Translations under genes and position numbers: made by a program
Part shown: piece after piece, positions 51,956 to 60,391 of the stretch
Layout of the letters: every line of letters starts with the position of its first letter
Numbering within the stretch: position 1 is the first letter of the stretch
From: DATKUK01 sp035530655
GTDB taxonomy: Bacteria; Planctomycetota; Phycisphaerae; UBA1845; DATKUK01
Reading direction: 5' to 3'
Assembly: GCA_035530655.1 (NCBI GenBank)
Contig: DATKUK010000067.1
Span: forward strand, 45,441-109,440
Length of the DNA: 64,000 bases
Notes under the pieces: generated by a model
The model's input: only the letters and a program-made list of their open reading frames with translations
Told to the model about the DNA's origin: nothing
Database searches by the model: none

Positions 51956-52990
51956 ATGGCTGCTGGTCAACCGCCGTACTTTGGTGCAGCCTACTACCCT
52001 GAGGATTGGCCGCTCGACCAAATCGATGCCGACATCGACCTGATGAAGCAGGCCGGCATGAACTGCATGCGGATCGGCGAGTTCGCCTGGAGCCGCATGG
52101 AGCCCGAGGAAGGTCGTTACGACTTCGGCTGGCTGGACACGGTGATCGACAAACTCGGGGCAGCGGGAATCGCCACCATCCTGGGCACGCCGACGTGCAC
52201 GCCGCCGAGTTGGCTCTATCAGCGATACCCCGAGTGCATCGCCGTCCGGGATGACGGCGTGCGCCTCGAGCACGGCGCTCGCCGGCACGCCTGTCCCAAC
52301 AGTTCTGCATACCGTGACCACTGTCGGCGGATCGTCACCGCCATGGCCACAGAGTTCGGCCAGGACAGCAACGTCGTCGGCTGGCAGATCGACAACGAAC
52401 TCTACCTGGTTCGGGGCCTGGAGGACCATCGAGGCTGCTTCTGCGACGAATGCGTCGGCAAGTTCCGCAAGTTCTTGCAGGAACGTTTCGGCACCGTCGA
52501 GGCCATCAACGCCGCCTGGGGAACCGACCTGTGGAGTCAGACCTATCAGTCCTTCGAGCACATCCCCCCGCCTCGCAGCGGCACGTGGCATCACCCATCG
52601 CTGCTGACGGCGTGGTCGCTCTTCCAGGCCGACTCGTACGTGGATTTCGCCGACGATCAGGCCGACATTCTGCACCGCCTGGCCAGCCAGCCCGTCGGCA
52701 CCGACATGACCCAATGCAGCGATCGAGAACCTGACGCACGACGATGGGGCGACGCTGTTAATCTGGGTAAACGTAGTCCGAAAGGGGTGATTGGCCGGGT
52801 TGATAGGCGATTCTGCCCCCGATTTTACGGCGCTGGTCGAAGGATCGAGCAAGACACACTTGGATGCGGAGGGGGGGGCGTTATACGGGCGCCTGAGGAG
52901 TCCAGCATGGCTGCTGGGCAAGGGTCAAATGGGAAATCCCGGTTGACTGACCTTCTGCGGTTCGTATATTTGCCATTGCCCGTGGCATAG
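51956..52990 (+). pseudogene. GH42 beta-galactosidase, 5' fragment truncated by rearrangement
   Basis: The first 250 or so residues (to about 52715) are a normal GH42 N-terminus: PPYFGAAYYPEDWPLDQIDAD, MNCMRIGEFAWSRMEP, TPTCTPPSWL and the acid/base Glu in GWQIDNELY, plus ILHRLASQPVGTDM. After that, homology stops and the open frame continues in unrelated sequence to 52990. The second catalytic Glu and trimerisation domain are missing from this piece. The matching C-terminal end is found at 54020-54332. Activity is unlikely. Confidence 0.8.
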
Positions 52991-53003
52991 TATTTCCTCT
53001 GTC

Positions 53004-53711
53004 ATGCCGGAGAATCACGTGGAGCGCCTTTCCAAGAAGAAGGCAACGGTTTGGCTAGTGGCCACCGTCTTGGCACCTCTGGTGGTGGGCATGGCTCTGG
53101 CAAGCGTTTACATCAGCGCCTGGTACGCCAGGACGGGTCATCGAGGGCAGCTCCCGGCGGATGTTCTCCAGGACGGTCTCTTGTACACTGCGCCCGTCGC
53201 GCTCTGGTCTGTTGTGGGTCTCTGGTGGGTAATCCACAGGAGAGCCGCCAGCTTCGGCGAGCTGTTCGGCCTCAGAAGCGATTCAGTCGGGCTAGATGTT
53301 CTCTATGGTGTCCTACTCGGCGCGTTCTGGGTGGTCGTATATGGACTCACAGGGTGGCCGGCCTTTTCTGATATGTTCGTGCTCGACGGCGGGAAGCTTG
53401 CGTCCATCCCCGCTTCGCTCAGCGCCGGCTTCTGCGAGGAATTTCTCTTCAGGGGATTTGTGATCCTGATAATAGCCTGTGCCGGCGGTGGCACGACGGC
53501 ACGGTTGATTGTGTCGTCTCTGGCCTTTGCCGCGGCACACATGTTCTGGGGCCCGGTGGGGATGCTGTTTACACTTGCGCTGGGTCTGTCCTTTGCCGCT
53601 GTCAGCATGCACAGGGGCAATGTATGGTCGGCGGTGATCGCTCATTCCGTGTTGAACTTATGCATTGAGCCGGCGCTGATTGACAAGGCCTTGAGCTTCG
53701 TTCAGCAATAG
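53004..53711 (+). CDS. CPBP family intramembrane metalloprotease
   Basis: 235 residues. Several membrane helices and the CPBP (CAAX protease-like) motifs: AGFCEEFLFRGF with the glutamate pair, the FAAAHM histidine region and the later HSVLNLC histidine. These proteins cleave within the membrane; in bacteria many act on peptides, and some confer bacteriocin self-immunity. It lies inside the segment that splits the GH42 gene and appears intact. Confidence 0.85.
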   Translation: MPENHVERLSKKKATVWLVATVLAPLVVGMALASVYISAWYARTGHRGQLPADVLQDGLLYTAPVALWSVVGLWWVIHRRAASFGELFGLRSDSVGLDVLYGVLLGAFWVVVYGLTGWPAFSDMFVLDGGKLASIPASLSAGFCEEFLFRGFVILIIACAGGGTTARLIVSSLAFAAAHMFWGPVGMLFTLALGLSFAAVSMHRGNVWSAVIAHSVLNLCIEPALIDKALSFVQQ

Positions 53712-53772
53712 CAGGCACATCGTGCCCGAACCCGTCGCATTGCCGTCCGGCACCTCTTCGAGTCTGCCATGA

Positions 53773-54027
53773 GCCTGTTCTCTGTATCCGAATTTTCCCC
53801 GCTTAGAGTTCGGCACCTACACAAGCCCTGGCCCATACGAAGAAGTACTTCGCAACGGTTTGCCCGACGGTATCAGGAAGATTGGCCTGCGAGTGCGGCA
53901 GAGCCTTATCCACCGGACCATGCTAGCAACGGGGAACAGAGGCATAAACGCCGACCTCAGGTACGGGGACATGACGGAGGTGCCCTGGTATCGACAGCCT
54001 GAGGATGACATTCTCGTTACCGCGGTC
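53773..54027 (+). pseudogene. Unidentified gene fragment
   Basis: One frame reads protein-like: LEFGTYTSPGPYEEVLRNG, LPDGIRKIGLRVRQSLIHRT and RYGDMTEVPWYRQPEDDILV. It has no start of its own and joins the GH42 tail at about 54020 by a frame change. I do not recognise the family. It is best read as a broken gene end brought in during rearrangement. Confidence 0.5.
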
Positions 54028-54332
54028 GGATCGTCATGCTGGGCACGATGCCCATAGCCGCCGACTGGAAGCGCCTGCTGTTGGAACAGGCCCGTTCGGT
54101 AGACATCGCTCCCGTGGCCGAAGCCTCCAGTAACCTGCTGGTCGTGCCACGGGTCGACAAGACACAGGCAGGTGCGCCGGCCGCACGTATTGAAGCCTCG
54201 GTCGTGGTGGAGTTGGAGAACCGACCTGGTACGATCGGTCTACCTCAATCCGCCACCGACCTGCTGACGGGCAAGAAACACTCCGGCTCGGTCGAAATGT
54301 CCCCGTACGGGGTGATGGTCCTGGCCTACTGA
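54020..54332 (+). pseudogene. GH42 beta-galactosidase, 3' fragment
   Basis: The frame RGRIVMLGTMPIAADWKRLL, ARSVDIAPVAEASSNLLVV and SATDLLTGKKHSGSVEMSP followed by YGVMVLAY-stop matches the C-terminal domains of GH42 enzymes. The 5' part of the same kind of gene is 1.3 kb upstream at 51956-52715. About 300 codons of the middle are missing. Joining the two requires a deletion plus an insertion. Confidence 0.7.
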
Positions 54333-54626
54333 GCTCCGTTAGCACCGATCTGCTCAATCCGGACCGCCCGGCTGGCCGCCCGTTCACAGGCCAGCGTACC
54401 GCCGCCGTTGGTGCAGCGTGATTGACGGGTGACAGACCGTTCTCGCCTGGATCGAGTAGGTCGTTCGGGTGGGGCACCCGATCGAGGTTCGGTAAATGGG
54501 AAATCTCGGTTGACCTGAAAACCCGTCACGGATGAATCCAAAACGGGCCTCGATGCGTCTTAATATCCAGGAAGGTTGGAGACGCTGCTGAGGTTCGCAG
54601 GCTTGTCGACGATGAGAAGGGGCATC

Positions 54627-55199
54627 ATGGACGTGGAAGAGGGCTCCCCGCCGCCAGCCCGGAGATGGCAAGGCGGACGGCCCGAGACCCTCGAGCGGTT
54701 CGAGCACCTCGTCGAGGTGTTCCAGGACCGAATGGTCCGCTACGCCTTTCGTCGATTGGGAAACCTTCACGAAGCTGAAGAGGCTGCCCAAGAGGTCTTC
54801 GTGCGGGCCTACTTCGACCAGGCCAATAGCCGAACGACGGTCTGTGTCAGCGCCTACCTCTATCGCATCGCCGCCAACCTCTGCACCGATCTCTTGCGAA
54901 AACGCCGACGCCCGACCGTCGCGTTGGAGCATGTCGATGCAGGCGCAATGGCCGCGAACAGCCCGACAGGTCCGCAGGCACTTGCGCGGGCCGAGCAGCA
55001 GGACCGAGTCGAGCAATTGCTGGCTCGCCTACCCCGCCGCCAGGCCGAGGTGATCCGTCTGCGAGTCTTTGACGAGCTTCGGATGGCCGAGATCGCCGAG
55101 GTATTGGGTTGCCCCGTGGCGACCGCGAAATCACGCCTGCGCTACGGGCTGACGAAACTGCGCAAGATCCTCCCGCCTCAGTGGGAGACGATATCATGA
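54627..55199 (+). CDS. ECF-type RNA polymerase sigma factor
   Basis: 190 residues from ATG 54627; earlier starts (54612 or a TTG at 54576) are possible. Region 2: ERFEHLVEVFQDRMVRYAFR and NLHEAEEAAQEVFVRAYF. Region 4: RLPRRQAEVIRLRVFDELRMAEIAEVLGCPVATAKSRLRYGLTKL. No region 3, as in ECF sigmas. The stop overlaps the next gene as ATGA, the usual sigma/anti-sigma layout. The start lies about 300 bp after the damaged GH42 tail; 54333-54626 holds only a 21-bp repeat. Confidence 0.93.
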   Translation: MDVEEGSPPPARRWQGGRPETLERFEHLVEVFQDRMVRYAFRRLGNLHEAEEAAQEVFVRAYFDQANSRTTVCVSAYLYRIAANLCTDLLRKRRRPTVALEHVDAGAMAANSPTGPQALARAEQQDRVEQLLARLPRRQAEVIRLRVFDELRMAEIAEVLGCPVATAKSRLRYGLTKLRKILPPQWETIS

Positions 55200-56812
55200 A
55201 CTGCAGAACCTTCCGCAAACATGCCGTGACGCTGCTGGACGCCGACCCCGGCGATCCGATGCACGTCGAACTGTCGGCCCACTTGCGGTCGTGCCCGAAG
55301 TGTGCCGAGACGCATGACCAGATGGCTCGAACCCTCAGCTCGCTCCAACCTTCCTACGGAGTCGCCGCTGGACCCTTATTCAAGGAGCGAGTCATGAGTC
55401 GGATCGTCAATTTGCAGGCAACCAACCGGCATGAAACCATACCATTGCAGCCCATGCGAGCGAGAGTGTGGAGGCCGGCGGTGGCAGTAGCAGCCGCCGT
55501 GCTGATCGCGGCGGTCATCTCACAATTCTGGCGATTGAACGTCGATCGAGGCGCCCCGCCGACGCGACCGGCCTTCAGCCTGCTGTCACAGGCGTGGGCG
55601 GCTGAGGCGGCGCTGTTCGCCGGCGACGAGATCCGCCACTGCGTGAATGAGATCGTCGTCACGCCTGTCGACGACCCCGAACTGGCCGGCATGCGATGGA
55701 CACCCTTGGTATCCCTCGAAGCGACCGGCAGGCAACGGATCCATCAACTCGCCCTCGCCGCCAAGCCGGGCGAGACCTACACTGTGCATGATTACGTATG
55801 GTACGATCCGCCGACGGGTCGCTTCACGCGTCTGTTGGCCGTCGGCGACAAGCCGATATTCGCCAACTCCTACGATGGCAAGGCGGTCTACTGGCTGGAA
55901 GTTGGCGACGGCGCTCGCCGGGTCGCAAAGACGCCGGTCGCCGAGAGTTTCAAGCCGCCCACCAGTCCAGCCAGTGTCTTCGGGATCGGCGCCGGCATGC
56001 GCAGCACGCTCGACGAAGACGACGCCAGTGTCGTCGTACCCGCGGGCCATCAGACACTGGCGGACGGCTCGCAGACCCGCCTGTTGAAAGCGGCAAGTGG
56101 CTCGGCCGACTCTTACTATCTCTTCAAGGTGCGCGAATCCGACAACAGGATCGCCGAGACCGAGTGGGTTGCCAAAGGCCAGTCGATGCTGGTTACCCGC
56201 CGCGTGCGGACCGAGACCGTCGCCAAGCCGGGCGTCGGATGGGACCTGGCCGAACTATCGGCCATGCCGGTCGACAAAGGTGGTCCCGCTAAGGTTGCCA
56301 TCACGCCCGACATGGTCGTGTCCGACGTCTCCATACAGCGGATGGTCGACAAGACCGCGTTTGAGACCTACATCTTCGCGACCGACCCGCCGTGGGCCGG
56401 CAAGCGGCAGATCACCGACGTCCTGGACGTCGCCAGCCCGCCCCATCGGATGTTCTTGATCACCTATCGCGCCGACGATGGACGCCATGTCGTCCTGGTC
56501 CAGGGACACACCTACAACATGTTGGGCGGCATGCCAAACGTCAAGAAAGCTGACGGGCTCTACGAGTCGCCGACGGGTGTGAAAGTGCTGCCCATGCCGG
56601 CTGAACGAAGCACGTGGTTGGCGGGGATCCTGCTCAACAGCGCCCGATACTGGATCAAGGATCGAGCCAGCGAAGACCGCACGGGCTACCTGCTGCGAAC
56701 ACCGGAAGGGACATATCCGGCGCTGGCGGTCAATGGCCGGCTGTCCGACGACGAACTGCACGCCCTGATCGACAGCCTCGTACCCGCCAAACAGTTCTGC
56801 CCGAATGATTAG
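55196..56812 (+). CDS. Anti-sigma factor with zinc-finger and large sensor-like C-terminus
   Basis: 538 residues, overlapping the sigma gene as ATGA. N-terminal zf-HC2 anti-sigma domain: MNCRTFRKHAVTLLDAD and HLRSCPKC (His-x3-Cys-x2-Cys). One membrane helix (about 94-112, VAVAAAVLIAAVIS). The exported remainder of about 420 residues is not recognised; it reads as beta-rich with IHQLALAAKPGETYTVHDYV, YDPPTGRFTRLLAVGDKP and a late TFxxTDPP-like region. It probably holds the sigma at the membrane until an extracytoplasmic signal acts. The sigma/anti-sigma pair is unlikely to be part of the damaged GH42 cassette. Confidence 0.85.
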   Translation: MNCRTFRKHAVTLLDADPGDPMHVELSAHLRSCPKCAETHDQMARTLSSLQPSYGVAAGPLFKERVMSRIVNLQATNRHETIPLQPMRARVWRPAVAVAAAVLIAAVISQFWRLNVDRGAPPTRPAFSLLSQAWAAEAALFAGDEIRHCVNEIVVTPVDDPELAGMRWTPLVSLEATGRQRIHQLALAAKPGETYTVHDYVWYDPPTGRFTRLLAVGDKPIFANSYDGKAVYWLEVGDGARRVAKTPVAESFKPPTSPASVFGIGAGMRSTLDEDDASVVVPAGHQTLADGSQTRLLKAASGSADSYYLFKVRESDNRIAETEWVAKGQSMLVTRRVRTETVAKPGVGWDLAELSAMPVDKGGPAKVAITPDMVVSDVSIQRMVDKTAFETYIFATDPPWAGKRQITDVLDVASPPHRMFLITYRADDGRHVVLVQGHTYNMLGGMPNVKKADGLYESPTGVKVLPMPAERSTWLAGILLNSARYWIKDRASEDRTGYLLRTPEGTYPALAVNGRLSDDELHALIDSLVPAKQFCPND

Positions 56813-57359
56813 GCTGCAAGAATGGGGACCTGACCCTGCCCCCGCGAACGACTCTAGAAGCAATGTTAGGATAGCAGCCTTCATGGACGCATGCGGGAGG
56901 CCGATTGATGAAGACCAGGCACACGGCTGAGCAGATCGTGGTCAAGCTTGGCGAGGTCGAGGTGATGGATGGCAAGCCTTTTCCCACGTTTCTCTCGGCG
57001 ACAACTCCCGACCATATCGGTAGGTGCCTTGGCGCTGCCGCGGTGGCTCTTCCGGACCATCCTCGAACGCATTCGGCGGTTCAGGCCACGGGAACCGGCG
57101 CCAACATGACTGTAGTGCCCGATGAAATGACGGGAGGACACGGGGCAACGGACGGCGGTCTGCACGCAAGTGCCCCAAGCACCCGGATGAAGGCCATTTC
57201 GGGCACAAGGCTTGTCCGACGACGGGCAGACGCACTCTTGCTGATTCGGAGGCGAGTTTGCGGAGTGTCCGAATGCGTGATGGAGTCATCGACAAGGCCC
57301 ACGGTGGTCGTGGGTGCGAGGCCATCTGGGGAATCCCGGTTTACGGAGCGGCCAGACAA
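56813..57359. other. 547-bp stretch with IS3 remnant
   Basis: Apart from the IS3 fragment, no gene is supported. A clear promoter for the DUF3887 gene was not seen. Confidence 0.5.
56908..56976 (+). pseudogene. Remnant of an IS3-family OrfA transposase
   Basis: MKTRHTAEQIVVKLGEVEVM reads like the first 20 residues of IS3 OrfA (typically MKRxRHTPEQIIRKLREAEV). Similarity ends soon after; no OrfB, DDE motif or terminal repeats follow. Likely a fossil. Confidence 0.45.
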
Positions 57360-58552
57360 ATGAGCACACTGGGATATGCGGTCGTACTGACGGCTGCGTG
57401 TGTCGGGTCTTTGACGCCCATGGCGAAGGCACAGCAAGACGCGATGGTCGTGGCCGCTGAGCATTTCGTGGATGCGCTGGCCAACGAGGACTATACCGGT
57501 GCCGTGGCCTTGTTCAACGCGAGGCTCGCGAGCGTCATCGACGCGGGAAGAAGCAGGATGTATGGCGGGCCAGCACCCAATCGCTCGGTTCGCTCGAGAG
57601 GTCGGCGGAGATGCAAATCGGGGGGCCGGGGCAGCGGCGGACGGCCGTTGCCGTGTGCCGATTCGAGAAGGGGGTGCGGTACCTGCAGATTTCGTTCGAC
57701 ACTGACAATGCCATTTCAACATTCTACTTGCACTCCCGTTCACCGGTCGCGGCGCCTACGGCCAAGTCCGAACCGTCCGAACCGTCGGCCGGCCGCGAGG
57801 TCGAGATGGGGCTGGGCGGCTGGGCCTGCTTGGCCGCTGCCGGGGCGCTGCCCCTGTGCGTGTTCCTCGCGCTGTCGAGACGAGGCCAAGGAACTATCGC
57901 GGCCGATAGCGGTGGGAAGACACTGGCCGAGCGCGTTGGCACTCCAACGCTGATCGTCTTGGCCCTGTACAGTACGTCGGTCGTGGCCGGCGCGATCACG
58001 TACCAGATCGGTGGCCAGGACGTTGCGGCCAGCGTGCAAGAGTCGGATGACCAGATCGCCGCACTGGAGAGCACGTTCGGGGCGTATCGCGCTCCGATTC
58101 GCGATGGGGTCCCGTCGGCGATCCTGACCGTTGTCGCCATCGTGTTTGCGACGAATCTTTGCACGAACGTGCTCAACTTCACCGCGCCCGGTGCCCTGAT
58201 TCTGCCCCTGGGCTTCCTGCTGTTCGCTGGATGGAACCAAGGCGTGTCCATTGCGAGCCTGACAGCGTCATCGGCAGGCTCTCTACTGGGATTCCTTGCG
58301 GTCCTCGGCTTGGAGTCTGGGACGTATGTGCTTGCAGCGGCCGCCGGGCTGAACGCCGGCCTGTCCTTCCTCATGCCAGCAAGGCAAGGGGCCCGATCGC
58401 GGTGGCGAGGGTTCGGTCGCGGTTGGCGCGACGCGTTGCGGTTCTACGCGGTCATCGTCGGCACCCTCGCCGCCCAAGCGCTGCTTGAGGTTATGTATGT
58501 GCGGCAAGTCCTGCTCGCAGGCGGCACCGGCATACCATTGCGCCCATATTGA
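57360..58552 (+). pseudogene. DUF3887 protein fused to membrane domain, frameshifted
   Basis: The first frame (from ATG 57360) gives a signal peptide and MVVAAEHFVDALANEDYTGAVALFN, the DUF3887 start. At about 57550 the frame must change by one base to continue as QDVWRASTQSLGSLERSAEM and FEKGVRYLQISFDTDNAIS, the rest of the DUF3887 domain. The second frame continues into about five membrane helices (WACLAAAGALPLCVFLAL, TLIVLALYSTSVVAGAI and others). A single-base deletion or a sequencing error at a GGGAAGAAG run would explain it. Confidence 0.7.
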
Positions 58553-58777
58553 CGGGTGCGGACAGCACTGACACGTCAGAGGAGGGGCATCCGTTACAAC
58601 AGGACTCATGCGCCTCGCCGATCGAGGCCAGCCCCTCGGGTGACAATCACGATACGCTATCCCACGCGGCGCAAGAATCGCTGGACCAGCACAGGGCTCC
58701 GTACTGCAGACAGCCAATGAAAACAGTTCTAACCGTGTCCAGTTGCTTCGATTCGAGCAGCCCGGCGTCTGGCCGAC

Positions 58778-60217
58778 TCACGGACACACGCAGGCGTTTA
58801 AACGCCCGCCGCACTCGGAGCATTTGGGAATGTTCTCCCCGGCTGGGTAGCCCTTCGCCTCGTCGGGGCCGAGCATGGTGAAGTCAGCCTGCCCGTCGGG
58901 CAGCACCACGGTTAACGTGCTGCGCGGCGCGACCGGGCCCTTGCAGCAGACGGCGAACTTGCCCTCGCCCAGTGAGCGACACGACCAGCCGTCGGGCACG
59001 GTCAGCTCTGCCTGCGCGGCTGCGCGCCCGTCGACGGTGACGTCCAGCTCTCGCTCGACTTTGGCATGCATCACCGGCTCGCCGTTGTAGTGCAGCCACA
59101 CCTCGCGGCCGTCGGCAAGCAGCTCGACCCCGGCGTGGTTGTCCTGGGCGAGGGCCTGGCGGGCCTGCTCGTTGCGGACCAGCCGCGTCAGCAGGTCGTC
59201 GGGCAGCGTCGTCCGGTCTGAGAACATCACGTCGCCACCTACAGCCGCCTGCTCGGACAAAGCAACCGTGCGGTCGGTGAACTCACTGAGCGTGCGGGGC
59301 GAGTTGAACTGGCCGGTGAATTTGTGCAGGACGATCTGGTCGCCCACCGGTTTGCGCCACCGCGGCGGGATGCCGCCCGTACCTTCCAGAATGCCCAGCA
59401 AGGCCCCGAGCGTAGCACCCGTGCAGTCGGTGTCGAAGCCGCAGTTGACCGCTTTGCAGAGCCGATCGCCGAAGTCATCGCCGTACAGCCAGCCGATGAT
59501 GGTGAACGCGTGATTGGGCACGGCGTGACACGGATGTTGCGTGCCGAACCATGTGACGATGCGGTCGCGGGCCTGGCCCCACGTCAATCCCTTCTGCCAA
59601 CAGAGCACAGCCTCGCGAATCGCCCGGCCGACATGGCTGGCCAGGGGGATCATGTGCAGGCCGATCCGAATGAGGGTCATGGGATCGCGCTCGACGAACG
59701 CTGCCGACTGCACAGCCGCCCAGAACATCTCGCCGCACGTGCCCTCGCCCCCGGCGTGGTCGAGGGCCGCGTCCTTCCATGCCATGCGCGCCGCCGCCTG
59801 CGGGTCGCCGGGGTGCAGGCAGGCCCAGATCTCGCTGCGGATGGGCGAGCCCATGTTGTCGACGAAGAAATTCTCGAAGCACCCGGCCACCGGCGGACGG
59901 AGCCCGCGGGCGAAGTTGCGGACGAAGAAGCCGTACTCGTCCCACGGATAGGCCGAGGCGTACTGCCACCAGTACTCGGCAAACGTCCGCACCGACGGGT
60001 CGATCCCCTCATCCTCCAGCATCTTCAGCCAGACGATCTGAAGGTCGAGGTCGTCGTTGGGCAGGGCTTTGTCGGGCACGGGCTCATAGAAGGTCAGCGC
60101 GTGGGTGTGTTTACGGCCCTCCCACGGCCCACCGAGCGTGCCGCCGATGTTCTTGCCTATCCAGCAGGCGTGGACCTTGTCGCGGAACTGAGTCCTGTCG
60201 AGTGTGATGTGAGGCAT
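58778..60217 (-). CDS. ADP-ribosylglycohydrolase family protein
   Basis: 479 residues from ATG 60217 (AGGGAG seven bases upstream). ADP-ribosyl-(dinitrogen reductase) glycohydrolase fold: HACWIGKNIGGTLGGPWEG, PNDDLDLQIVWL (metal ligands), GEGTCGEMFWA and the metal-site motif NCGFDTDCTGATLGALLG. It removes ADP-ribose from proteins or small molecules. The last 120 residues form an extra beta domain ending in a Cys-rich tail (CSECGGRLNACVCP). Start and end are supported. The substrate is unknown. Confidence 0.88.
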   Translation of the reverse strand: MPHITLDRTQFRDKVHACWIGKNIGGTLGGPWEGRKHTHALTFYEPVPDKALPNDDLDLQIVWLKMLEDEGIDPSVRTFAEYWWQYASAYPWDEYGFFVRNFARGLRPPVAGCFENFFVDNMGSPIRSEIWACLHPGDPQAAARMAWKDAALDHAGGEGTCGEMFWAAVQSAAFVERDPMTLIRIGLHMIPLASHVGRAIREAVLCWQKGLTWGQARDRIVTWFGTQHPCHAVPNHAFTIIGWLYGDDFGDRLCKAVNCGFDTDCTGATLGALLGILEGTGGIPPRWRKPVGDQIVLHKFTGQFNSPRTLSEFTDRTVALSEQAAVGGDVMFSDRTTLPDDLLTRLVRNEQARQALAQDNHAGVELLADGREVWLHYNGEPVMHAKVERELDVTVDGRAAAQAELTVPDGWSCRSLGEGKFAVCCKGPVAPRSTLTVVLPDGQADFTMLGPDEAKGYPAGENIPKCSECGGRLNACVCP

Positions 60218-60391
60218 CCGATGGCTCCCTGTTGGGGTCTGTTTTCGTGCGGGGGAGATCATAGGGCAGGAGAATCTGCTGCACCAACCCCCGTCTTGAG
60301 ACGCGAGTAGACCGGAGACGTTGGTAACACCCGTTTGGACACATGGGTAACGCCCTGGCACTGGGGTGTGATGCGGCTGGAAAGGAGCAGA

